NCBI RefSeq assembly: GCF_001642995.1
Contig: NZ_LOHS01000114.1
Location: 1 to 64,000, forward strand
Length of the DNA: 64,000 bases
Direction of reading: 5' to 3'
Source of the DNA: Streptomyces jeddahensis
Lineage (GTDB): Bacteria > Actinomycetota > Actinomycetes > Streptomycetales > Streptomycetaceae
Both the position numbers and the translations under genes were made by a program. Position 1 is the first letter of the stretch. Each line of letters begins with the position of its first letter. The notes beneath the pieces were generated by a model that saw only the letters and a program-made list of their open reading frames with translations, did not search any database and had not been told where the DNA came from. This document shows positions 1 to 7,061 of this stretch, in pieces.

Positions 1-516
1 CGCTCCGGGAGCCGGTGCGGAGGATTCCGGGCCCGGCGCGGACTCTTCGCGGGGCGGGAGCTGGTGCGGAAGCCGGGGGGATCGTACGTGCGGGGCGGGC
101 GGCTGTGCGGGCTCGGACCCGGAGCGCTCGTCGGGTGTCCTGGCGGCGGGAACGGACGCCGCGCGGCCCGTCGGCGTGGGCTGCGGTCCCGCCGGAAACG
201 TCCTCGGCCCCGCTCCCCCGGCGGGCGCCTCCCAGGGCGCCCGCCCGGTACCAGCGACCGGCGGCGCACTCTCGCCCGGCAGCCCGGAACCGTCGGCCGG
301 TTGCCGGGCCTCGTCGTAGGCCGGTTCGCGCGGGTCGGACGATTCGTCTCGGACGCTGGGCACTTGGGCGGAACCCACCGTGCCCGCTGCGGAGGCGAAG
401 CGGTCCTCGAGAGTGTCGGCCGCCGCGGTCGGGCCCGTGTCCCCGGTGGAGTCGTCGTACAACTGCCCCCACCAGTCGTCCTCGTGACCGGTGCGCCTCT
501 CCCCCTGCTGGCTCAT
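1..516 (-). CDS. N-terminal part of a disordered, Pro/Ala/Gly-rich protein (runs off the window)
   Basis: The reading frame starts at an ATG whose complement lies at 514-516 and continues without a stop to the window edge, giving 172 residues. The first 45 residues are acidic and look conserved (MSQQGERRTGHEDDWWGQL, then a run of Asp/Thr/Ala); the rest is low-complexity Pro/Ala/Gly/Arg and probably unstructured. I see no signal peptide or membrane segment. From memory, similar N-termini occur on Streptomyces proteins with a C-terminal PP2C-like phosphatase domain, but that part is outside the window, so the function is unproven. A weak AGGGG purine stretch sits just before the ATG. Confidence 0.6.
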   Translation of the reverse strand, partial: MSQQGERRTGHEDDWWGQLYDDSTGDTGPTAAADTLEDRFASAAGTVGSAQVPSVRDESSDPREPAYDEARQPADGSGLPGESAPPVAGTGRAPWEAPAGGAGPRTFPAGPQPTPTGRAASVPAARTPDERSGSEPAQPPAPHVRSPRLPHQLPPREESAPGPESSAPAPGA

Positions 517-592
517 GCCCCTATTGTCCACCGCACGGGCCGTACGAAAACGGGGCATCAGGAAAATCCCGCCACCGCACCGGCGCAAAGAA

Positions 593-636
593 GCCGCCGG
601 GCAGCCCCACCCCCCACGGGAGAACCGCCCGGCGGC
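593..636 (-). terminator. Hairpin downstream of the S8-protease remnant
   Basis: A 10-bp perfect stem (593-602, GCCGCCGGGC, with 627-636) encloses a 24-nt loop. It lies just after the stop codon of the broken protease gene on the minus strand and before the next minus-strand gene, as expected for that gene's terminator. There is no U tract, which is usual in Streptomyces. Confidence 0.55.
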
Positions 637-663
637 GCCGGTGTGACCTGGGTCGGTGTGCGT

Positions 664-747
664 TTACCGCACGTCGTAGGCCCGGGTCACGGTCTGGGTG
701 ACGGAATTGCCGTTCGCGTCCGTCAGTTCGGCCTTCAGCTTGATCTT
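664..747 (-). pseudogene. C-terminal 27 codons of a secreted S8 peptidase-like gene, cut off by the TnpB element
   Basis: On the minus strand this reads KIKLKAELTDANGNSVTQ then TVTRAYDVR and a TAA stop. That is the usual last beta-strand motif (TDANGN..TQTV..AY) of large Streptomyces subtilisin-like secreted peptidases. It joins in frame with the fragment at 3286-3462 if the element 748-3285 is removed: the joined codons give VTA-KIKLKAEL. The catalytic part of the gene is missing, so the remnant was already truncated or has been lost since. The family call rests on C-terminal motifs only. Confidence 0.7.
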
Positions 748-836
748 GCGAGGAGCCCCGGGCGTTCACGCCCGGGAGGAATCGCATCTCCGGTGGAGCG
801 GTGCGGAGCACCGCGGCGGCATCCGGCGCGGAGTGC

Positions 837-1937
837 CCTGTGACAGCGAACCTTGAGCGTTTGTCATCGAAGGTTGAGGGCTTGATCAGCGGTGGGTCGT
901 CGTGGTGAGGCGCCGCAGCGCGGCGTGGGCGGGTGGGCCCCAGGTGGCCTTCCCCCCAAGGCGGCCGCGGACGCCGGCCTCTCCGATGCAGATGCCGCTG
1001 AAGGCGCGCAGCACCGCCCAGCCGCGGGCGCGGCGCAGGGTGGCGGCGTCCGCGGCTGGCCGGTAGGCCTCATAGAAGCGGTCGGCGGCGCCGTCCGGCA
1101 GCAGTATCCAAGGAGCGGCGAGGTCGATGGCCGGATCGCCCGCGCAGAGGGCGCCGAAATCGATCACGCCGCAGAAGGTGCCGCCTTCGGTGAGGACGTT
1201 GGCCGGATGCAGGTCGCCGTGGAGCCACAGCGCCGGGCCCGCCCAGTCGGGCGCGGCGACGGCGTCTTCCCAGACCGCGCGGACGGCGTCCGAGTCGGGG
1301 ATCAGCCCCAGCTCGGTGGCCGAGGCGAGCTGCCTCTCGAACTGCTCGGCGCGGTCGGCCAGTGGCCCCCCGCGGCCGTACTCGTCGGCGGGTGCCCGGT
1401 CGGGGGCCGGTTGGTGGAGGGCCGTCAGGAATGCGGCCAAGGTGTCGGCCGCCTCCGCGGCGCGCGTGGCGGGGGCGCGGTCGGCGGGCTCACCCGGCAC
1501 CCAGGTGGTGACGATCCAGGGCCGCGGAAACCGCTCGGAGGGCTCACCGAGGCGCTGCGGGACGGGGATCTGCAGCGGAAGGTGCGGGGCGAGAGCGGGC
1601 AGCCAAGCGTGCTCCTTGCGCAGTAGCGCGTCCGCGGACTGTGTCGCCCAGGGCAACCGGACCGCGAGGTCGTCGCCGAGCCGCCACAGCTGGTTGTCCC
1701 AACCACGCGCGCCGAGCCTCAAGGGATGATCGGCCAGGTCGGGGTGCTGGTCGTGCAGTAGATCCCGGACCAGCTCTGCGGTGATCTCGATCTCGGTATG
1801 GGTCATGCGGAGCCACGGTAGTCAGACGGTGACCCGCCGTTTGTGACGCCCAGCACTCCGTGCCGCTCAAACTTCGATGGCACGAACTTACGAATCATCA
1901 ACCTTCGATGGCAATGATCAAGGTTCGGTGGCACAGG
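837..1937. mobile_element. Inverted-repeat-bounded element carrying a phosphotransferase gene
   Basis: Imperfect inverted repeats of about 40 bp face each other: 837-877 begins CCTGTGACAGCGAACCTTGA and 1898-1937, read on the minus strand, begins CCTGTGCCACCGAACCTTGA. Both continue into CATCGAAGGTTGA. A third partial copy (TGCCATCGAAGTTTGA on the minus strand) lies at 1867-1882. The only gene between them is the phosphotransferase at 886-1806, so the unit looks like a transposase-less element carrying a cargo gene. It sits between the left end and the tnpB of the surrounding element. I see no clear target duplication and cannot name the family. Confidence 0.6.
886..1806 (-). CDS. APH/ChoK-type aminoglycoside phosphotransferase family protein
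   Basis: The 306-residue protein has the kinase-like fold of antibiotic phosphotransferases. The catalytic loop HGDLHPANV is at residues 196-204 and the metal-binding DFG at 216-218, followed by GDPAIDLA, the family's usual helix. Members transfer ATP phosphate to small molecules (aminoglycosides, macrolides, choline, homoserine); the substrate cannot be read from the sequence. The N-terminal lobe (residues 1-105) carries the nucleotide-binding part, LAVRLPW with Lys64 nearby. The gene is opposite in direction to tnpB and its stop codon lies within 15 bp of the left inverted repeat, so it is cargo. Intact, and a candidate resistance gene. Confidence 0.85.
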   Translation of the reverse strand: MTHTEIEITAELVRDLLHDQHPDLADHPLRLGARGWDNQLWRLGDDLAVRLPWATQSADALLRKEHAWLPALAPHLPLQIPVPQRLGEPSERFPRPWIVTTWVPGEPADRAPATRAAEAADTLAAFLTALHQPAPDRAPADEYGRGGPLADRAEQFERQLASATELGLIPDSDAVRAVWEDAVAAPDWAGPALWLHGDLHPANVLTEGGTFCGVIDFGALCAGDPAIDLAAPWILLPDGAADRFYEAYRPAADAATLRRARGWAVLRAFSGICIGEAGVRGRLGGKATWGPPAHAALRRLTTTTHR

Positions 1938-2028
1938 ACACGGAGCGCCGGAAAGCCGGTACAGAGGACCGGGTGGAGTCTTCCATGTTCGAATGCGGGG
2001 TGCGGAAGGAGCGGGTAGCGTCGCGGGC

Positions 2029-3273
2029 GTGAAGCTGGTGGTGCAGGCGAAATTGCTGCCAACGCCCATGCAGGCGGTGGCACTTGAGGCAACCCTGCGC
2101 GCCTGCAACGAGGCGGCGACCTGGGCCAGCCGAGTCGCCTTCGAAAAGGATGTGAAGAAGAACTTCGCGCTGCGGGAGCACACCTACGGCGAGATCAAGG
2201 CCCGCTGGGGTCTGGGCGCGCAGGCCGCCCAGCACGTCATCAAGAAGACGTGCGATGCGTACGCCACGCTGAAGGCCAACCTGAAGGCCGGGAATCTGGG
2301 CAGGCCGGGCTCCAAGCGCTACCGCAAAGCGGTGGAGAAGCCCATCGCCTTCCGGCCCGAGGGGGCGCAGCCCTACGACGACCGGATGCTGTCCTGGCAG
2401 ATCGACCAGCGGCGCGTGTCAATCTGGACGACTGCCGGGCGGATCAAGGACGTGGCGTTCACCGCCAGCCCGGAGCAGCTGGCCACGTTGGCCCTGTACC
2501 GCCGGGGTGAGTCCGACCTGCTGTGTCGGGACGGCATGTGGTTCCTGATCGCCACCTGCGAGGTGCCCGAGGCCGAGCCGAACACGGACCCGGTGGACTT
2601 TCTCGGCATCGACCTGGGCATCGTGAACATCGCCACCACGTCCGACGGCGAGATCATGGCCGGACGCGAGCTGAACCGCATCCGCGTGCGGGAGCGGAAG
2701 CTCCGTACCAAACTCCAACGAAAGAACACCCCGTCCGCCAAGCGGCGGCTGAAGAAACGGCGGCGCAAGGAGGCGCGGCGGGCGAAGGACATCAACCACA
2801 AGATCGCGAAACATGTGGTGGCCGAGGCGGAACGCACCGGTCGCGGGATCGCCCTGGAAGACCTCACGGGCATCCGCGAGCGGGTCCGGCTGACAAAGCC
2901 CCAACGGGCCACCCACCACTCCTGGGCCTTTCACCAGCTCGGGCAGTTCATCGCGTACAAGGCCCGCAGGGCGGGAGTGGCGGTGGTGCACGTCGACCCA
3001 GCGTTCACCTCCCGCACCTGCGCCGAATGCGGGCACATCGACAGAGCAAACCGGGTCTCGCAGACCTGGTTCGCGTGCCGGAACTGCGGATTCGTTGATC
3101 ACGCAGACCGGAACGGCTCCCGCAACATCCGCGCCCGCGCGTGGGAGTTGTGGCGACGCGGGGCCCAGTCAACGGCCCCTGCCCCATCACCGGAGCGCAC
3201 GCGCCGGGGTGGGGCTGGACGCAAACGCAGCATCACCGCCAGTGATGCCCGTTGTGCAAGCCCGTCGCTTTAG
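2029..3273 (+). CDS. tnpB: TnpB RNA-guided nuclease of an IS200/IS605-type element
   Basis: The 414-residue protein has a RuvC-like nuclease split over three motifs: GIDLG with Asp195, IALEDL with Glu276, and DHADRN with Asp359. A zinc ribbon lies between the last two (Cys330, Cys333, Cys349, Cys352). A basic stretch (residues 217-252) precedes motif II. All catalytic residues are present, so it is probably an active omega-RNA-guided nuclease of the Cas12 ancestor family. I chose the GTG at 2029 because relatives start with (M/V)KLVVQ; an ATG at 1993 is in frame upstream. The guide RNA scaffold should overlap the 3' end of the gene and run into the flank at 3286. Confidence 0.9.
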   Translation: MKLVVQAKLLPTPMQAVALEATLRACNEAATWASRVAFEKDVKKNFALREHTYGEIKARWGLGAQAAQHVIKKTCDAYATLKANLKAGNLGRPGSKRYRKAVEKPIAFRPEGAQPYDDRMLSWQIDQRRVSIWTTAGRIKDVAFTASPEQLATLALYRRGESDLLCRDGMWFLIATCEVPEAEPNTDPVDFLGIDLGIVNIATTSDGEIMAGRELNRIRVRERKLRTKLQRKNTPSAKRRLKKRRRKEARRAKDINHKIAKHVVAEAERTGRGIALEDLTGIRERVRLTKPQRATHHSWAFHQLGQFIAYKARRAGVAVVHVDPAFTSRTCAECGHIDRANRVSQTWFACRNCGFVDHADRNGSRNIRARAWELWRRGAQSTAPAPSPERTRRGGAGRKRSITASDARCASPSL

Positions 3274-3285
3274 CGACAGGTAGTT
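3200..3285 (+). ncRNA. Predicted omega (re)RNA scaffold of the TnpB element
   Basis: In characterised TnpB elements the guide RNA overlaps the tnpB 3' end, ends at the element's right end and takes its guide from the flank. The matching region here ends in the GTCGCT-TT-AGCGAC hairpin at 3264-3277. The natural guide would begin GGCAGTGACCGGCTTC from 3286. The 5' boundary is a guess; the position rests on family knowledge plus the hairpin. Confidence 0.45.
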
Positions 3286-3462
3286 GGCAGTGACCGGCTT
3301 CCCCGATGCGCCCGCGTGATGCACGGTCGCGGTCCAGGTGCCGTCCTCTTCGGCGGTCTTCGTCTCGGTCCAGGTCTGGCCGTCGTCGTAGGAGTACGGC
3401 AGCTGCGCCGACGTCAGATCGCCGCCATCACTGCCGTACGCGGTGTCGAGCGCATCGCACTC
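3286..3462 (-). pseudogene. Second-to-last part of the interrupted S8 peptidase-like gene
   Basis: On the minus strand this encodes about 58 residues, including LPYSYDDGQTWTETK and DGTWTATVHHAGASGKPVTA. The S(Y)DDG..W pattern is the C-terminal beta-sandwich of Streptomyces secreted S8 peptidases. It continues in frame into the fragment at 664-747 once the mobile element is removed. Upstream of about 3462 the coding similarity stops and no catalytic domain is found before the regulator gene at 3654, so the main body of the protease is deleted. The neighbouring LuxR-type regulator is the usual divergent partner of such proteases. Confidence 0.7.
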
Positions 3463-3653
3463 CCAAATCTTCCGAATCCGCCCAGGTCAGGCAGGCCAAA
3501 GCCGCGACAGATGGCGGCAATTGGTACTGCGGTGGCGCCACCTTGGCAGAGAGGCGGGTGGTGCGGCGATGATGTTCGCGGGCGGGTTTGCGCCGTGGCT
3601 GTTTCCCGCCATCGCGCCCGCCGCCATCGACACCTGGGGAGGGGCATCGCCGC

Positions 3654-4649
3654 ATGCTGGCTGCGATAGGTCTGGACGAGATGCACGAATCGGCGTACCG
3701 GGCACTGGTGTCGGTGGGGGCCGCTGAAGTGCCCGATCTCGCACGGCGGTTGACGCTGGGCGAGTACGACACGGAGCGCGCGCTGCGCCGCCTGGAACGC
3801 CACGGTCTGGCCGCGCAGTCGTCGGCCCGGCCGGGACGCTGGGTGGCGGCGCCGCCCGCGGTCGCGCTCGGTGCGCTCCTCACCCAGCAGCGGCACGAAC
3901 TGGAGAAGGCGGAGCTGGCGGCGGCGCTGCTCGCCGAGGAGTACCGCGCCCAGGCCGCCGAGCCCGCCGTGCACGATCTGGTGGAGGTGGTCATCGGCGC
4001 GGCCGCCGTCTCACAGCGCTTCCTGCAGCTGCAGCTCGGCGCGAGCGACGAGGTCTGCGCGCTGGTGACCGGCAAACCGGTCGCGGTCTCCGGCGTGGAC
4101 AACGACGCGGAGGAGCAGGCCGCGAACCGCGGTGTCGCCTACCGGGTGGTGATCGAACGGGAGGTGCTGTCCCTGCCCGCCGGGCTCAGCGAGCTGTCGG
4201 CCGCGCTCGGCCGCGACGAGCAGGTGCGGGTCGTGGACCAGGTGCCGACGAAGCTGGTCATCGCCGACCGGTCGACCGCGATGGTGCCGCTCACCTCGCG
4301 GGCCGCCGAGCCCGCCGCGGTCGTGGTGCACGCGAGCGGGCTGCTGGAGTCGCTGACCGGCCTGTTCGAGGCGGTGTGGCGGGATGCGCTGCCGCTCCGC
4401 CTGCGCGAGGGCGGCCGGGTCACCGAGGAGCAGCCGGACGCGCCCGACGGCACCGACCTGGAGATCCTCTCGCTGCTGCTGGCCGGCCTGACCGACGCGA
4501 GCGTCGCCAAACAGCTCGACCTGGGCCTGCGCACGGTGCAGCGCCGGGTGAAGCGGCTGATGGAGCTGGCGGGCGTGACCACCCGGCTGCAGCTGGGCTG
4601 GCACGCGTACGAGCGGGGGTGGGTGGCGCGGCGTGCGCGGGTGACGTAG
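3654..4649 (+). CDS. LuxR-family regulator with TrmB-like N-terminal domain
   Basis: The 331-residue protein starts with a winged-helix region (residues 5-60, ESAYRALVSVGAAEVPDLARR) like TrmB/MarR sugar regulators. A central sensing region follows, then a LuxR-type helix-turn-helix at the C-terminus (about 275-325: DLEILSLLLAGLTDASVAKQ, then LGLRTVQRRVKRLMEL). This architecture is common in Streptomyces, where the gene often lies next to a large secreted S8 peptidase. Here only the peptidase's C-terminal scraps remain on the opposite strand (3286-3462), so the regulator seems to have lost its target. I took the ATG at 3654, after a GGGGAGGGG purine run, over an in-frame upstream start at 3588. 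Confidence 0.8.
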   Translation: MLAAIGLDEMHESAYRALVSVGAAEVPDLARRLTLGEYDTERALRRLERHGLAAQSSARPGRWVAAPPAVALGALLTQQRHELEKAELAAALLAEEYRAQAAEPAVHDLVEVVIGAAAVSQRFLQLQLGASDEVCALVTGKPVAVSGVDNDAEEQAANRGVAYRVVIEREVLSLPAGLSELSAALGRDEQVRVVDQVPTKLVIADRSTAMVPLTSRAAEPAAVVVHASGLLESLTGLFEAVWRDALPLRLREGGRVTEEQPDAPDGTDLEILSLLLAGLTDASVAKQLDLGLRTVQRRVKRLMELAGVTTRLQLGWHAYERGWVARRARVT

Positions 4650-4666
4650 GACTGACTCGACCCGGA

Positions 4667-4726
4667 CCGACTCTGGCGTACTGCGACCGACCCTGGCCTA
4701 CTGCGACCGACTCTGACCGACACCGG
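4667..4726. repeat. 20-bp tandem repeat, 2 to 3 copies
   Basis: CCGACTCTGGCGTACTGCGA (4667-4686) is followed at once by CCGACCCTGGCCTACTGCGA (4687-4706; 2 mismatches) and a half-conserved third copy to 4726. It lies between the LuxR regulator and the DUF456 gene and has no evident function. Confidence 0.7.
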
Positions 4727-4812
4727 CCGTCTGGACGCGGCTGCGAGGGCGTCCGGGCGCGACACGACGCGTGCGACCTGCGGCTCCCTCCGGTCTCGGG
4801 CACGCTGTGCAG

Positions 4813-5295
4813 ATGGGAGTCTGGGAGCTCCTGCTGGTCGGCGTCGTGATGCTGCTCGGCCTGTGGGGAGTACTGGTGCCCGGCGTGCCGGGATCCTGGC
4901 TGGTGTGGGCCGCGGTGCTGTGGTGGGCGCTGCTGGAGCCCACGGGCCTCGCCTGGGCCGTGCTCGCCGGCACGACCCTGGTGCTGCTGGCGTCCCAGGC
5001 CGTCCGCTGGCAGCTGCCGCCCCGCAGGCTGATCGGCTGGGGCGGCACACGGCGGATCGCGGTGTGGGCGGGGTCGGGGGCCCTCATCGGGTTCGTCGTG
5101 GTACCGGTGATCGGTGCGATCCCCGGCTTCGTCTCCGGGATCTATCTCGCGGAGCGGCTGCGGCTGGGCCGCCACGGCGACGCCCTGTCGGCCACACGCA
5201 CGGCGATGCGGTCGGGCGGCTGGAGCGTGCTGACGGAACTGTTCGCGTGCCTGCTGATCCTGGGAGCCTGGATCGGGGCGGTCGTCTGGGGGTGA
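4813..5295 (+). CDS. DUF456 family small membrane protein
   Basis: The 160-residue protein is almost entirely hydrophobic, with about four or five membrane segments. The opening MGVWELLLVGVVMLLGLWG, then VLVPGVPGSWLVW, and a later glycine-rich pair (GALIGFVVVPVIGAIPG, GFVSGIYLAERLR) match DUF456, a conserved actinobacterial membrane family of unknown role. The start is the ATG at 4813; the in-frame upstream start at 4771 would add 14 residues that do not look membrane-related. It is a single gene between the tandem repeat and the convergent Ada-AlkA gene. Confidence 0.8.
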   Translation: MGVWELLLVGVVMLLGLWGVLVPGVPGSWLVWAAVLWWALLEPTGLAWAVLAGTTLVLLASQAVRWQLPPRRLIGWGGTRRIAVWAGSGALIGFVVVPVIGAIPGFVSGIYLAERLRLGRHGDALSATRTAMRSGGWSVLTELFACLLILGAWIGAVVWG

Positions 5296-5359
5296 GGCGG
5301 GGAGCGGGCCAAGTCAGGTTCAGGACGACAGAAAGCCGCCGTCGAAAGTCCTGTCAGGG

Positions 5360-6793
5360 TCAGGTGCCGCTTCCCGTCTCCAAGTCCCGTCCACGTCCGG
5401 TCCCGTCCAAGTCCCGTTCCGCCCAGAGGTGTTGACAGGCGTACGTACGCCATGGCCGCCATGCGTCGGGCACCGGCTCGTCGGCCGGGGCCACGTCCGG
5501 GTCGCCGAGGGCGCGCATCCGGATGAGGGCGACGGTGCGGGCGTCCATGCCGGGAAGGGCCAGCAGCGCCTGAGCGGCGTCGTCCCGGTCGGCGCCCGCG
5601 TCGAGCCGGACCGAGCCGTCGGCGAGGGCGGAGGCCAGCGCACCGAGGGTGCCGCCCTCCGCCTCGGCGAGTACGCCGGGCTCGGGGAACACATGGGTGA
5701 GGGTGCCGGAGGACGTGTCGAGCGCCTTGCCGTACTGCTGCACGAGCCGCTCGGACTCCCCCCGCCCGACCAGCGCACGCACGGCGAACTCGGCGGGTTC
5801 CGCGGCACCGGGCGAGCGCAGCCCCGGCCGCGCGGCCACCAGCGGGCCGAGCCGGGCGTCGGCGCCCAGCCGCTCATCGACGGCGTACGGGTCGGCGTCC
5901 AGATCGAACAGGCGCCGCAGCCGCTGCACGGCCGTGGTCAGATCCCGGAGGTCGGTCAGGTGCAGCCGCGCCGGGAGCCACCCGCCGCGTCCGGCGACGG
6001 CCCTCGGGCCCGGGGTTCTCTCGTCGACGGCCACGACGCCCGTGCCGTACGGCAGCCGCAGGGTGCGCCGGTACACCCGCGCACCGCGGTCCCCGGTGAC
6101 CTCCTCCACGCCGGGCACGGCCTCGCGTGCGAGCGTGTCGAACACAGCTTCCGCCTGGTACGGGCCGCGGTAGGCGAGCCGCAGCGGGACGCCGGCCGAC
6201 GGCGTGGCCGACCGCCGTACAGCTGTGCCGCGCCGGCGGACCTCGGCACGCAACTCGGTCGGCGTGGCGGCATACACGGCGCGGATCGTGTCGTTGAACT
6301 GCCGGACGCTGGCGAAGCCCGCCGCGAAGGCGATCTCGGTGACCGGCAGACCGGTGGTCTGCAGCAGGACCCGCGCCGTGTGCGCCCGCTGCGCGCGGGC
6401 GAGCGCGACCGGTCCCGCGCCGACTTCGGCGGTGAGCTGCCGCTGGATCTGGCGGGCGCTGTAGCCGAGGCGCTCGGCGAGCCCGCCGACGCCCTCGCGG
6501 TCCACGACTCCGTCGGCGATCAGCCGCATGGCGCGGCCGACCACGTCGGCGCGCACGTTCCACTCGGCGGAGCCGGGCACCGCGTCCGGGCGGCAGCGCC
6601 GGCAGGCCCGGAACCCGGCGCCCTGGGCGGCCGCAGCAGTGGCGTAGAAACGGACGTTCTGCCGCTTCGGGGTGACCGCGGGGCAGCTCGGGCGGCAGTA
6701 GATGCCGGTCGTCTCGACGGCGAAGAAGAACTCCCCGTCGAAGCGGGCATCGCGGCTGCGCACCGCCTCGTACCTGGTGTCTTCATCGGTCAC
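5360..6793 (-). CDS. Ada-AlkA fusion: alkylation-response activator and 3-methyladenine DNA glycosylase
   Basis: The 477-residue protein has an Ada N-terminal zinc domain with Cys33, Cys37, Cys64 and Cys67 (GIYCRPSC, FRACRRC); the first cysteine is the methyl-phosphotriester acceptor in Ada. An AraC helix-turn-helix region follows (about 80-175), then an AlkA-type glycosylase (about 195-455) with the HhH segment LLALPGMDARTVALIRMRAL and WRPWRTYA near the end. It senses methylated DNA, switches on repair genes and excises alkylated bases. The last 20 or so residues (Asp/Gly/Thr/Arg-rich, from an imperfect DNA repeat) go beyond the usual end. No ogt/MGMT gene lies beside it. Start GTG at 6793; in-frame codons upstream lack homology. 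Confidence 0.88.
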   Translation of the reverse strand: MTDEDTRYEAVRSRDARFDGEFFFAVETTGIYCRPSCPAVTPKRQNVRFYATAAAAQGAGFRACRRCRPDAVPGSAEWNVRADVVGRAMRLIADGVVDREGVGGLAERLGYSARQIQRQLTAEVGAGPVALARAQRAHTARVLLQTTGLPVTEIAFAAGFASVRQFNDTIRAVYAATPTELRAEVRRRGTAVRRSATPSAGVPLRLAYRGPYQAEAVFDTLAREAVPGVEEVTGDRGARVYRRTLRLPYGTGVVAVDERTPGPRAVAGRGGWLPARLHLTDLRDLTTAVQRLRRLFDLDADPYAVDERLGADARLGPLVAARPGLRSPGAAEPAEFAVRALVGRGESERLVQQYGKALDTSSGTLTHVFPEPGVLAEAEGGTLGALASALADGSVRLDAGADRDDAAQALLALPGMDARTVALIRMRALGDPDVAPADEPVPDAWRPWRTYACQHLWAERDLDGTGRGRDLETGSGT

Positions 6794-6883
6794 GTCATCC
6801 AGTGTGCGGGCCGCTCGCCGCGGGCGCTGGCGGGAATCGGACGTGGCGTTGTTCGCCTGCCCGGCCGCTGTGGGCAGTCGTTC

Positions 6884-6962
6884 CTCCCCCAGTGCCTTAA
6901 ACCTGGGAGGTACCCCCAGGGCGATGGGGGCACCTCCCATGCCCTTAAGGCAATGGGGGAGG
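6884..6962. repeat. Long imperfect palindrome (Streptomyces dispersed intergenic repeat)
   Basis: CTCCCCCAGTGCCTTAA at the left pairs with TTAAGGCAATGGGGGAG at the right, and an inner arm CCTGGGAGGTACCCCC pairs with GGGGGCACCTCCCA. It lies between the ada-alkA and rsgA genes and could also act as a terminator for rsgA. From memory, repeats of this type recur in Streptomyces genomes. Confidence 0.65.
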
Positions 6963-7061
6963 GTGGGCACAGCGGAACCCCCGGAGGCGTGAAGCTGCTC
7001 ACGGTCGGCACGCACGCCGGGGCAAAGGGCAGGGCGCGGATGGCGCCCCGCCCACAGGGGC

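Larger units (their letters stand above)
748..3285 (+). mobile_element. TnpB-only IS200/IS605 (IS1341-type) element with a nested cargo element
   Basis: The boundaries come from rebuilding the interrupted reading frame: the left flank ends ..TTGATCTT (747) and the right flank starts GGCAGTGACC (3286), with a 2-nt TT ambiguity and no target duplication, as expected for this superfamily. The left end has an 8-bp hairpin (757-764 with 769-776). The right end has GTCGCT-TT-AGCGAC (3264-3277), the usual position of the 3' end of the omega/reRNA. The total is 2538 bp; without the nested 1101-bp element it is 1437 bp, a normal size for a tnpB-only element. No tnpA transposase is present, so movement would need one in trans. 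Confidence 0.8.
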
